Source: UBA1447 sp002329225 (lineage in GTDB: Bacteria; Bacillota; Clostridia; Oscillospirales; Acutalibacteraceae). From it: a stretch of 64,000 nt of DNA. Both the position numbers and the translations under genes were made by a program. Positions 18,629 to 25,468 of this stretch are shown in pieces (within the stretch, counting starts at the first letter, position 1; each line of letters begins with the position of its first letter). Location of the stretch: the NCBI GenBank assembly GCA_050946835.1, contig JBMNVN010000001.1, forward strand, positions 310,001 through 374,000. Direction: 5' to 3'. The notes under the pieces were generated by a model. It was given only the letters and a program-made list of their open reading frames with translations. It did no database searches and was not told the DNA's origin.

Positions 18629-19888
18629 TTATCCGTATGGGGACATAACAACGGTTATTCCGGTAAAATCTTCTTTCTCCGGGTCAAAATTCAACACTTC
18701 CATCTCTCCGGGGACAATGCGGCTGTACTTTTTACCTTTGAGTAATTTACCGTCCGCAAAAACCTCAACCTTTCTCTTTTTAACATCATCCCGACTGCGG
18801 AAATATAGCGTCAGGTCCCCGCCCTTTGTTTTATCATAATACTGCGGAAGGGCATATAAAAAATCATTTTTATCGTAAGTGACGGGAACAAGTTCCCGCT
18901 CACTCAGGGCAAAGCCCGCCGCCGCAATACCCGCCGACGTTCCGCTTTGGGATACATAATCCACCAAGTCATTTACATGCAGGGCGTTGCCGCAGCAAAA
19001 CACGCCGGGGAGATTTGTCATAAGCGTTTGGTCCACAACGGGTCCCTTTGTAGCAGGGTCGATATCGATGCTCAAAGATTCGGCAATTTCATTTTCCGGC
19101 AAAAGACCTACGGATAAAATCAATGCGTCGCACAGGACAGTTCGTTTTGTACTCTCTATAGAGTTAAAGTTTTTGTCCACCTTGCAAACTTCAACCGCTT
19201 CCACCCTTTTACTGCCGAAAACCCGTGTAACGGTGGAAGAAAGATGAAGCGGGATATCGAAATCATCAAGACATTGACTTATATTGCGGGCCAATCCTGC
19301 GGGGCTGTCTTTAATCTCGTAAACGCCCTCGACCTCCGCGCCTTCAAGGGTAAATCTGCGTGCCATAATCAGGCCTATATCTCCGCTGCCTAAAATAACG
19401 CAGCGTTTAACGGGCATTTTGCCCATGATGTTGACAAGATACTGAGCCGTGCCCGCAGTAAAAATACCGGCGGGACGTTCGCCGTGGATAAAGACCTGCC
19501 TGGAGGTTCTCTCCCTGCAACCGCAGGCAAGAATAATTGTTTTTGCATTTACAAAAATCATACCCCGGGCGCTTTGCAAAAGCAGTTCATAACCGCTTTG
19601 GGCAGACCGGCGAGCCTCAATTAAAAAGGCATTTGTATAGTACTCGATATCCCGCTTAAAAAAATCTTCAATAAACCTGCCCGCATATTCCGGACCCGTC
19701 AGTCGTTCTTTAAAATAGATAAGGCCGAAACCGTCGTGTATGCACTGCTTTAGTATTCCGCCCAAGCGGTTTTCTCTTTCAATAAGCAGCACCCGCGCTC
19801 CCTCATCATGGGCGGAAATTGCCGCCGCCAAACCGGCGGGACCGCCGCCGAGTACTACAACATCAAATTTTTGCACATTCTCTTTCAT
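18629..19888 (-). CDS. FAD-dependent pyridine-nucleotide-disulfide-type oxidoreductase (GlpB-like partner)
   Basis: 419 residues from the ATG preceded by CGGGG; the open frame extends 12 codons further to a TTG. It has an N-terminal FAD Rossmann motif (VVLGGGPAGLAAA), an ACGCRERT segment typical of this subfamily, a second Rossmann motif (ILGSGDIGLIMA) for NAD(P), and a C-terminal FAD-closing CCGNALHVNDLVDYV. It is found with GlpA-type dehydrogenases and DUF1667 proteins and probably passes electrons between the substrate flavin and NAD(P) or a carrier. It is the second gene of the leftward operon. Exact acceptor unknown. Confidence 0.88.
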   Translation of the reverse strand: MKENVQKFDVVVLGGGPAGLAAAISAHDEGARVLLIERENRLGGILKQCIHDGFGLIYFKERLTGPEYAGRFIEDFFKRDIEYYTNAFLIEARRSAQSGYELLLQSARGMIFVNAKTIILACGCRERTSRQVFIHGERPAGIFTAGTAQYLVNIMGKMPVKRCVILGSGDIGLIMARRFTLEGAEVEGVYEIKDSPAGLARNISQCLDDFDIPLHLSSTVTRVFGSKRVEAVEVCKVDKNFNSIESTKRTVLCDALILSVGLLPENEIAESLSIDIDPATKGPVVDQTLMTNLPGVFCCGNALHVNDLVDYVSQSGTSAGIAAAGFALSERELVPVTYDKNDFLYALPQYYDKTKGGDLTLYFRSRDDVKKRKVEVFADGKLLKGKKYSRIVPGEMEVLNFDPEKEDFTGITVVMSPYG

Positions 19889-19950
19889 AACCCAAAACCC
19901 CGGATTCCGTTTAATAAATCTCAAACAACAAATTCGTATTTATCCCGATT

Positions 19951-21663
19951 TTAAGGCTTAGGCTTCCCGTCATCAAAAATCAGGTGAGAGCCTTCTCCGT
20001 TCTTTGTCACTTCCTCCGGCAGCATACCTGTCTGCTCGCAAATTATCCCGGTCACTAAAGGTGAGCAGAAGCCGCCCTGACAGCGGCCCATACCGGGCCT
20101 TACCCGACGTTTTATTGCGTCCAGAGTCAAAGCCGGTACCGGAGAGTTCACCGCATCTATTATCTCTCCCCTGCTGATACCCTCGCAACGGCAAACCACT
20201 ATGCCGTAGTCGGGGTTCGCCTCAATGGCCGCCTGCTTTTCTTCCAGACTTAATTTTGCCATAACCGGCGCAGTGCGCCGACAAGGATTAAAATGTTCGT
20301 TGGGGATAACAACTGCCCTTGAGGACAGGGTTTCAACGGCAATTGAACAAATTCTTTCGGCAATTGCAGGAGCGCTCGCCAAACCCGGGGACTGTATTCC
20401 GGCGGCATGTATGAGGTTTTCAACATACTCCGATTTTTCTATTATAAACTCCTCTTCGTATGTGGCCGCCCTCGTCCCCGCATAATAGGTGATTACATCA
20501 CCCTTGCCAAGGCCTTTAATTAAAGGCAAATGTTTTTTAAGTACCGCATCAATGTTGGAGGCGTTGGTTGAATAATCTTCCCTTTCGGGCTGTTCATAGG
20601 CATCCGGGCCCACCAGCACATTGCCGTCAATTGTTTTTAACACACCGCCGCCTTTTGTGTCAGATGAAACTGCCGAGAGATTGATAAGTCCCATGGAACG
20701 GGTTACAAGGCTCCCCTTCTTTTTGTCCAGAATAGCGCACTCACCCTTTCGGGGATGTATGGAAAAGAAGCGGTCATTCGCCATTCCCGCAATTATATCT
20801 GAAAATACGCCGGCCGCATTGATTACAAGCCCCGGCCTGATGCTGCCTCTGTTGGTATTGACAGCGGTTATTCTGCCGTTCTCAGTTGACATGGAACTGA
20901 CCATGGTGTTGAGGGACACTTTTACTCCGTTTTCTACAGCGTTGTCGGCCAAGGCGACGGTCAGCTTATAAGGCGACAAAACCCCTGAGGAAGGGTATTC
21001 AAAAGCTCCCGCTGCGGCATCGGTAATATGGGGCTCAAGTTTTCTGAGTTCCCGGCGGGAGATTTTACGACCCTCTACGCCTAAGAGTTTCTGTCTTCTT
21101 GAAAGTTCGATGCCGAGAATCAGACCGAACGCAGGGTTATCGTAAAGTATGAAGTTCCCAAATCTTTCAAACGGAACGGACAACTCGTTGCAGAGATCGG
21201 TAAAAAGGTAGTTGCCGCGCACATTCATCTCCCCCCTGAGAGTTCCGGGGTGGGAGGCGATGCCGGGGTGAATCATTCCGTCATTACGGGAGGAGGTCTG
21301 CATCGCAACGTCGCTTTCTTTTTCGACCAAGAGAATATCCAGCTTATACTTTGACATTTCTCTGGCAATTGCGCAGCCTATGACACCGCCGCCAATGATA
21401 AGAACGTCGGGTGCGGTCCCCTCCAAGGAATTATCCTTGAGAAGCGGCGCACGGGGAGGTGAAGGTGAATATCCTGCCAATTCCATATCATTTATAACGC
21501 CTTTGTACCCGGCTTTTGCGGCAATTTTACCGGCACGAACTATTTTGCCCCAGTTGTCATTTTCGCCGCTCAAGCGGACCGACTTTCTCCACTCGGCAAT
21601 TTCCACATCGGCAAAGCCGTTTTTGTCAAGTTTTTTACGAAGTTTTTTCAGCTTCTCTTCCAT
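19951..21663 (-). CDS. GlpA-like FAD-dependent dehydrogenase with BFD [2Fe-2S] domain and BON-like N-terminus
   Basis: 570 residues. Residues about 15-65 resemble a BON domain (VRLSG...NW then YKGVINDMEL). A DAO-type FAD domain starts at about 87 (VLIIGGGVIGCAIA). The C-terminal BFD-like domain carries CRCEG and later GRCQGGFCSP, four Cys for a [2Fe-2S] cluster. The GlpA family oxidises sn-glycerol-3-phosphate to DHAP without oxygen; other 2-hydroxy acids are possible substrates. The start has a GGGAG site and the gene leads the operon, transcribed from the minus-strand promoter at 21752-21780. The N-terminal extension is unusual for GlpA. Confidence 0.87.
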   Translation of the reverse strand: MEEKLKKLRKKLDKNGFADVEIAEWRKSVRLSGENDNWGKIVRAGKIAAKAGYKGVINDMELAGYSPSPPRAPLLKDNSLEGTAPDVLIIGGGVIGCAIAREMSKYKLDILLVEKESDVAMQTSSRNDGMIHPGIASHPGTLRGEMNVRGNYLFTDLCNELSVPFERFGNFILYDNPAFGLILGIELSRRQKLLGVEGRKISRRELRKLEPHITDAAAGAFEYPSSGVLSPYKLTVALADNAVENGVKVSLNTMVSSMSTENGRITAVNTNRGSIRPGLVINAAGVFSDIIAGMANDRFFSIHPRKGECAILDKKKGSLVTRSMGLINLSAVSSDTKGGGVLKTIDGNVLVGPDAYEQPEREDYSTNASNIDAVLKKHLPLIKGLGKGDVITYYAGTRAATYEEEFIIEKSEYVENLIHAAGIQSPGLASAPAIAERICSIAVETLSSRAVVIPNEHFNPCRRTAPVMAKLSLEEKQAAIEANPDYGIVVCRCEGISRGEIIDAVNSPVPALTLDAIKRRVRPGMGRCQGGFCSPLVTGIICEQTGMLPEEVTKNGEGSHLIFDDGKPKP

Positions 21664-21690
21664 TGTATCTCCCGCATTGCTTTAAGTTTT

Positions 21691-21741
21691 CCGGTGGGTG
21701 GAGAAGCTCTGTCCACCGGCTGTTGTTCGGTTGTCCGAACA
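21691..21741 (-). other. Two hairpins in the 5' leader of the FAD operon
   Basis: A perfect 7-bp stem, CCGGTGG (21691-21697) with CCACCGG (21713-21719), and a second, TGTTCGG (21724-21730) with CCGAACA (21735-21741). Both lie between the predicted start of the leftward transcript (near 21745) and its first gene. They may stabilise or regulate the mRNA, or the second may be an extra operator. Neither has a T tract. Confidence 0.5.
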
Positions 21742-21743
21742 TC

Positions 21744-21772
21744 TTGACAACATATTACCACCGTGGTATTCT
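21744..21772 (+). promoter_or_regulatory. Promoter of the GntR regulator gene
   Basis: Perfect TTGACA at 21744-21749, a 17-nt spacer and TATTCT at 21767-21772. The palindromic operator at 21756-21768 fills the spacer and touches the -10, so the regulator would block its own promoter. Confidence 0.78.
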
Positions 21773-21780
21773 TTTGTCAA
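21752..21780 (-). promoter_or_regulatory. Promoter of the FAD/alkyl-DHAP-synthase-like operon
   Basis: On the minus strand, perfect TTGACA (21780 to 21775), a 17-nt spacer and TAATAT (21757 to 21752). It overlaps the opposing gntR promoter almost completely and contains the same 13-bp palindrome. Confidence 0.8.
21756..21768. promoter_or_regulatory. Palindromic operator, TACCACCGTGGTA
   Basis: A perfect 13-bp palindrome (6-bp arms around a central C) lies between the -35 and -10 of both divergent promoters. Its position beside a gntR gene makes it the likely binding site of that regulator for simultaneous control of both transcripts. Confidence 0.75.
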
Positions 21781-21833
21781 TAGCTATACCCCGTAAAAAC
21801 TGTAAAGACTGTATAAAAGAAAGAAGGATTTTC

Positions 21834-22559
21834 TTGCTCAGGGACGAATCCCGTTTACCCCTCTATATTAAAGCAAAGCACTACCTGCTGGACCTTATAT
21901 CCGCGGGGGAATTTCCCCCGGGTTCCCGTCTGCCCACGGAGCATGAACTTATGAACACGCTTAACATGGGACGCGCTACCGTGCGTGCCGCCCTTTCCGA
22001 ACTTGAGCGGGACGGAGTAATAACTAAAAAACACGGGATAGGCACTTTTGTGAGGGAGCAAAAAAACGCTTTCAGTTTTGAGCCCTTGGTGTCTTTATCT
22101 TATTCCCTAAAGCGAATGGGCCTGGATATAGTAAACAAAGTATTGATTTGTGAAACCGTAAAACCCGAACAGGAACTTTTAAAAGGCTGGAGCAAAACTG
22201 ATAAAGTCGGCCACCTCAAACGTCTGCGCCTTGCGGCAGATAAACCGGTGGCAATAGAAGACAGCTACTTCCCCGAATTTATTTTTAATACAATAAAACA
22301 GCTTGACACTTCCGAATCCGTTGCCCATGCACTTTTGTCATACCCCGGTATTGATATAAATAAAATCGACCTTAGCGTTATAGTCCGGGAGCCGGACAAA
22401 ATCGAAAGAGAACAGCTTGCTTTGGAAACTGCGGACAGGGTGGCGGAAATGACGCGCTGGATTTATGCTTCTCCGGGCGACCGTGCTGTCAATTATATAC
22501 GTTTTGTTTTACCGGAAAAACTTATGAACACGGCTATTTGGGAAAATAAGCAGTATTAA
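21834..22559 (+). CDS. GntR-family (HutC/UTRA subfamily) transcriptional regulator
   Basis: 241 residues from the TTG at 21834, which has AGAAGGA 5 nt upstream; the open frame extends far upstream but overlaps the divergent gene and has no regulator homology there. The winged helix-turn-helix spans about 1-70 (GSRLPTEHELMNTL, then GRATVRAALSELERDGVI). A UTRA effector-binding domain follows. Such regulators release DNA when a small ligand, often a sugar phosphate or pathway intermediate, binds. It is divergent from the FAD operon and shares its operator, so it very likely controls that operon and itself. Confidence 0.9.
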   Translation: MLRDESRLPLYIKAKHYLLDLISAGEFPPGSRLPTEHELMNTLNMGRATVRAALSELERDGVITKKHGIGTFVREQKNAFSFEPLVSLSYSLKRMGLDIVNKVLICETVKPEQELLKGWSKTDKVGHLKRLRLAADKPVAIEDSYFPEFIFNTIKQLDTSESVAHALLSYPGIDINKIDLSVIVREPDKIEREQLALETADRVAEMTRWIYASPGDRAVNYIRFVLPEKLMNTAIWENKQY

Positions 22560-22616
22560 ACACGGCTTTTTACAGTAAACTTTTTCAGTTTTTCCCGTAA
22601 AATACGAAATTTCCGC

Positions 22617-22645
22617 TTGACATCCTGAGTAATAAGTGTTAGTCT
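22617..22645 (+). promoter_or_regulatory. Promoter of the rpmG-secE-nusG ribosomal operon
   Basis: TTGACA, 17-nt spacer, TAGTCT, about 87 nt upstream of rpmG. Confidence 0.65.
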
Positions 22646-22731
22646 ATTGACACCTCTCAAGGAGGGTTATTTTTTTCTGCCCTTTTTTGCTGAGGGAGGC
22701 TTGTAAATCCGAAATCGATGGAGGTGCCGTT

Positions 22732-22881
22732 ATGACAGTCAGGATTACCCTTGCTTGCACAGAGTGCAAACAACGCAACTACAACACCACAAAAAATAAG
22801 AAGAACACACCGGACCGCTTGGAGATGAACAAGTATTGCAGGTTCTGCAGGAAGCATACTCTCCATCGCGAATCCAAATAG
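22732..22881 (+). CDS. rpmG: 50S ribosomal protein L33
   Basis: 49 residues from the ATG with GGAGGTG upstream. Two CxxC pairs (ACTECKQRNY with a first Cys, and CRFCRKHT) form the zinc ribbon, so this is the zinc-binding L33 form. In Clostridia it is typically the first gene before secE and nusG, as here (15-nt gap). It is a component of the large ribosomal subunit near the tRNA exit site. Confidence 0.96.
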   Translation: MTVRITLACTECKQRNYNTTKNKKNTPDRLEMNKYCRFCRKHTLHRESK

Positions 22882-22896
22882 GCGGGAGGAAAAACC

Positions 22897-23316
22897 ATGG
22901 CAAAAAAAGAAAAGTCCGAGGCCGCCGAAAAGATTGCAAAGGCTGAAAAAGCCTCTAAGGCCAAGAAGAATAAATCCGGTCAGGAGAACCCTTTTGCCCG
23001 TGCCGGGAAAGCTGTCGGCAGATATCTTAAAGATTTTCGCGGCGAGCTTAGAAAGATTGTCTGGCCGGACAGGAAGACCGTTCTTAAAAGTACCGGAGTC
23101 GTTCTGGCGGTTATTGCGGTTATCGGCGTTATTATCTTTCTTATAGATACCGGCCTGGCTGAAATTGTTCAGCTTCTGTCCCGTACCGCTACCAACTACC
23201 ATGACAAGGCCAAAGAAGTAACCGAAGCGTTGCCTGAAGTTACACAAGCTATAACCGAGGCCACTCAAGCCGTAACCGAAGCAATAACAGATGCCGTCAC
23301 CACTACCGGCGGCTGA
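22897..23316 (+). CDS. secE: Preprotein translocase subunit SecE with long exported tail
   Basis: 139 residues against about 60 in most Bacillota. Residues about 1-40 are a Lys/Ala/Glu-rich cytoplasmic extension. The conserved SecE core follows: amphipathic helix (YLKDFRGELRKIVWP) and one transmembrane helix (about 66-88). It clamps SecY in the SecYEG channel. After the helix comes an unusual outside-facing tail of about 40 residues built from degenerate heptads around V/I-T-E/Q-A and ending in TTTGG. The start has GGGAGG upstream. It lies between rpmG and nusG, the conserved order. The tail's function is unknown. Confidence 0.95.
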   Translation: MAKKEKSEAAEKIAKAEKASKAKKNKSGQENPFARAGKAVGRYLKDFRGELRKIVWPDRKTVLKSTGVVLAVIAVIGVIIFLIDTGLAEIVQLLSRTATNYHDKAKEVTEALPEVTQAITEATQAVTEAITDAVTTTGG

Positions 23317-23333
23317 GTTCCGGAGGAGATACA

Positions 23334-23888
23334 ATGGCTGAAAACGCCAGATGGTATGTCATCCATACCTATTCCGGTTACGAGAACAAGGTAGCCGGTA
23401 ATATTGAAAAGATTGTAGAAAGCCGCAAGCTTCAGAATAAAATCCTTGATATCCGTATCCCTACCGAAATTGTTACGGAAATCAAGGACGATAAAAAGCG
23501 TGAGGTTGAGCGTAAACTGTTCCCGGGTTATGTGCTTATTAAGGTTGCCGTTACTCTGGACAGAGATGATCAGCCTGTAATGGGTGACGATTCCTGGCTT
23601 GTTATCCGCAATACCCGGGGAGTCACCGGTTTTGTGGGACCTGAAGGCAAACCCACTCCCCTTTCGGATGCTGAAGTGTTGGCTATGGGCGTGGAGCAAA
23701 GAAGAGTTGAAGTCAATTACAAAGTCGGCGATTTGGTCAACATAGTCGATGAGTACTTGGACGGCTTTCAGGGCGAAGTTGAAGAAATTGACCTTGAAAG
23801 AAATCTGGTGCGTGTAAAGGTTATGATGTTCGGTAAAGAAACAACTGCAGAACTCCAATTGGACCAGGTGGAACTTGCCGTTAAATAA
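23334..23888 (+). CDS. nusG: Transcription termination/antitermination factor NusG
   Basis: 184 residues. An NGN domain (ARWYVIHTYSGYENKVA, and LFPGYVLI) is followed by a KOW domain (GDLVNIVDEYLDGFQGEVEEID). NusG binds RNA polymerase and modulates pausing, Rho action and transcription-translation coupling. The ATG has GGAGGAG upstream and lies 17 nt after secE in the same operon. Confidence 0.98.
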   Translation: MAENARWYVIHTYSGYENKVAGNIEKIVESRKLQNKILDIRIPTEIVTEIKDDKKREVERKLFPGYVLIKVAVTLDRDDQPVMGDDSWLVIRNTRGVTGFVGPEGKPTPLSDAEVLAMGVEQRRVEVNYKVGDLVNIVDEYLDGFQGEVEEIDLERNLVRVKVMMFGKETTAELQLDQVELAVK

Positions 23889-23960
23889 CGGATTATTGAG
23901 GTAATACACGGGGCAACCCGTTTATTATGCCCCCAGGGGCGAGCGAAACTCCGGTTTCGC

Positions 23961-24007
23961 GTGGGAGGAAAAGTAAAAACGATTTAAGCTTTTCCGCCAT
24001 TTACCAC
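23961..24007 (+). promoter_or_regulatory. Putative L1-binding mRNA site upstream of rplK
   Basis: The RNA folds into an outer GTGG/CCAC stem (23961-23964 with 24004-24007), a 5' GA internal loop, a 7-bp inner stem GGAAAAG/CTTTTCC and an 8-nt 3' internal loop. The GTGGGAGG and TTTACCAC strands copy the L1-binding helix of 23S rRNA (GUGGGAGG...UACCACC). It lies 26 nt upstream of the rplK start, where L1 feedback control acts in other bacteria. Confidence 0.65.
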
Positions 24008-24032
24008 ACTATTATGGAGGTGCAAACAATCT

Positions 24033-24461
24033 ATGGCACAAAAAGTAGTCGGCTTAATAAAGCTGCAAATCCCCGCCGGTAAGGCAACACCGGCTCCCCC
24101 GGTTGGACCCGCTTTGGGTCAGCACGGCGTGAACATTGTGGCGTTCACCAAAGAATTTAATGAACGCACCAAAGACGACATGGGGCTTATTATTCCCGTT
24201 GTCATCACAGTTTATGCGGATCGCTCTTTTACGTTCATAACCAAAACTCCGCCTGCGTCCATTCTCATCAAGAAAGCCTGCGGAATCGAAAGCGGTTCGG
24301 GTATCCCCAACAAGAACAAAGTAGCAACAATCACCGGTGAGCAAATACGCAAAATTGCCGAACAGAAGATGCCGGACCTCAACGCTTCAAGTGTTGAGTC
24401 GGCAATGGCCATGGTAGCGGGAACCGCCCGCAGCATGGGTGTTACTGTAGTCGACGGCTGA
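24033..24461 (+). CDS. rplK: 50S ribosomal protein L11
   Basis: 142 residues, full length. The N-terminal segment IKLQIPAGKATPAPPVGPALGQHGVN and the C-terminal RNA-binding part (GTARSMGVTV) are typical. L11 forms the GTPase-associated centre with 23S rRNA and L10/L12. The ATG has GGAGGTG 7 nt upstream. It is co-transcribed with rplA, the gene for the likely autogenous repressor L1. Confidence 0.98.
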   Translation: MAQKVVGLIKLQIPAGKATPAPPVGPALGQHGVNIVAFTKEFNERTKDDMGLIIPVVITVYADRSFTFITKTPPASILIKKACGIESGSGIPNKNKVATITGEQIRKIAEQKMPDLNASSVESAMAMVAGTARSMGVTVVDG

Positions 24462-24471
24462 TTGCTTCCGG

Positions 24472-24498
24472 GTGGGAGGAAACATCCGATTTTACCAC
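24472..24498 (+). promoter_or_regulatory. Second putative L1-binding mRNA site, upstream of rplA
   Basis: Outer GTGG/CCAC stem (24472-24475 with 24495-24498), 5' GA internal loop, short GGA/TCC inner stem and a 7-nt 3' loop ending TTTTA. The design is the same as that of the site before rplK and of the 23S rRNA L1 helix. It lies between rplK and rplA, 19 nt before the rplA start. Confidence 0.6.
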
Positions 24499-24517
24499 AT
24501 GATTGGGAGGAAAAACG

Positions 24518-25219
24518 ATGAAACACGGCAAAAAATATATTGAAAATGTAAAACTTATAGACAGGGAAAAACTTTATGACCCGGGCGAAGCTCTGGAAGC
24601 GGCCATTAAAACGGGAACAGCCAAATTTGATGAAACTGTTGAACTTCACATCCGCCTTGGCGTAGACTCCCGCCATGCAGACCAACAGGTCCGCGGCGCG
24701 GTAATTCTGCCCAACGGCACGGGTAAAACCGTTCGTGTTGCCGTTTTTGCCAAGGGTGACGATGCAAAGGCAGCCGAAGAGGCCGGCGCCGATGTTGTCG
24801 GTGCGGAAGACCTTGTAGAGAGAATTCAAAAAGAAGGCTATATGGATTTTGATGTGGCAATAGCCACACCTAACATGATGGGTCTTGTAGGCCGTTTGGG
24901 TAAGGTTCTCGGCCCCAGAGGTTTGATGCCGAGCCCCAAAGCCGGTACAGTGACTGCGGAAGTTGCCAAAGCCGTTACCGAAGCCAAGGCGGGTAAAATT
25001 GAGTACCGTCTTGATAAGACAAACATCATCCACTGCCCTATCGGGAAAGTATCTTTCGGAGTTGAAAAACTTCAGGAAAACTTTGACACTCTGGTAGACG
25101 CCGTCATCAAGGCCAAACCTGCCGCCACTAAGGGGCAATACATCCGCTCCTGCGTAGTGGCATCCACTATGGGCCCCGGTATCCGCATTAACACTGCAAA
25201 GCTGACCACACTTTCTTAA
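24518..25219 (+). CDS. rplA: 50S ribosomal protein L1
   Basis: 233 residues from the ATG with GGGAGG 8 nt upstream; an in-frame GTG-like extension of five codons is unlikely. Typical segments: GKKYIENVKL, VRVAVFAKGD, GLVGRLGKVLGPRGLMPSPK and the end SSTMGPGIRI-like VASTMGPGIRIN. L1 forms the mobile stalk at the E site and, in many bacteria, represses its own operon by binding an mRNA copy of its rRNA site; two such copies precede rplK and rplA here. Confidence 0.97.
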   Translation: MKHGKKYIENVKLIDREKLYDPGEALEAAIKTGTAKFDETVELHIRLGVDSRHADQQVRGAVILPNGTGKTVRVAVFAKGDDAKAAEEAGADVVGAEDLVERIQKEGYMDFDVAIATPNMMGLVGRLGKVLGPRGLMPSPKAGTVTAEVAKAVTEAKAGKIEYRLDKTNIIHCPIGKVSFGVEKLQENFDTLVDAVIKAKPAATKGQYIRSCVVASTMGPGIRINTAKLTTLS

Positions 25220-25237
25220 TAAGTTAAATAATTTTGC

Positions 25238-25266
25238 TTGACAGGGATAAAGCCCTGTGATAGTAT
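25238..25266 (+). promoter_or_regulatory. Promoter of rplJ-rplL
   Basis: TTGACA, 17-nt spacer, TAGTAT, starting 18 nt after rplA. It would start a separate transcript that runs through the L10 leader. Confidence 0.78.
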
Positions 25267-25269
25267 AAG

Positions 25270-25374
25270 CAAGCTGTTCTGACCTAAGATAGCAGGTGCG
25301 TGTAAACGCATAACGGGTTCGCCCCCCTGCCGAGGAAAGGAACATACGAGCGCTACAATTGCGTTGTGTGTTTT
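25270..25374 (+). ncRNA. L10 (rplJ-rplL) ribosomal protein leader
   Basis: The segment between the promoter and a terminator hairpin upstream of rplJ contains paired GC-rich arms (GCAGGTGCGT... and ...CCCCCTGC) and the AGGAAAGGAAC region typical of L10 leaders in Bacillota. In that class L10 (with L12) binds the leader and favours the terminator. I recognise it by position and pattern; a covariance search was not run. Confidence 0.75.
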
Positions 25375-25406
25375 ACCCTTCCTGCGGCCCGGCAGGAAGG
25401 GTTTTT
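25375..25406 (+). terminator. Attenuator terminator in the L10 leader
   Basis: A perfect 11-bp stem ACCCTTCCTGC/GCAGGAAGGGT with a 6-nt loop followed by TTTTT, 60 nt upstream of rplJ. Its place inside the leader marks it as an attenuator. Confidence 0.85.
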
Positions 25407-25468
25407 AATTATGAGATAGCCGGATTACCCTGCCGGCTGATAACAACTTAAATACCGGAGGTGAAATT

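Noticed and set aside
17342..18745. 467-codon open frame on the plus strand
   Set aside because: It is antisense to the FAD oxidase and DUF1667 genes, has no ribosome-binding site and its protein shows no family features; high GC at third positions of the real genes opens the opposite frame.
22687..22731. Longer N-terminus for L33
   Set aside because: The 15 extra codons contain the GGAGGTG ribosome-binding site of the real start and do not match L33.
24212..25345. 377-codon open frame on the minus strand
   Set aside because: It lies opposite rplK and rplA, which are certain; the product is low in recognisable structure and Cys/Phe-rich like other shadow frames here.
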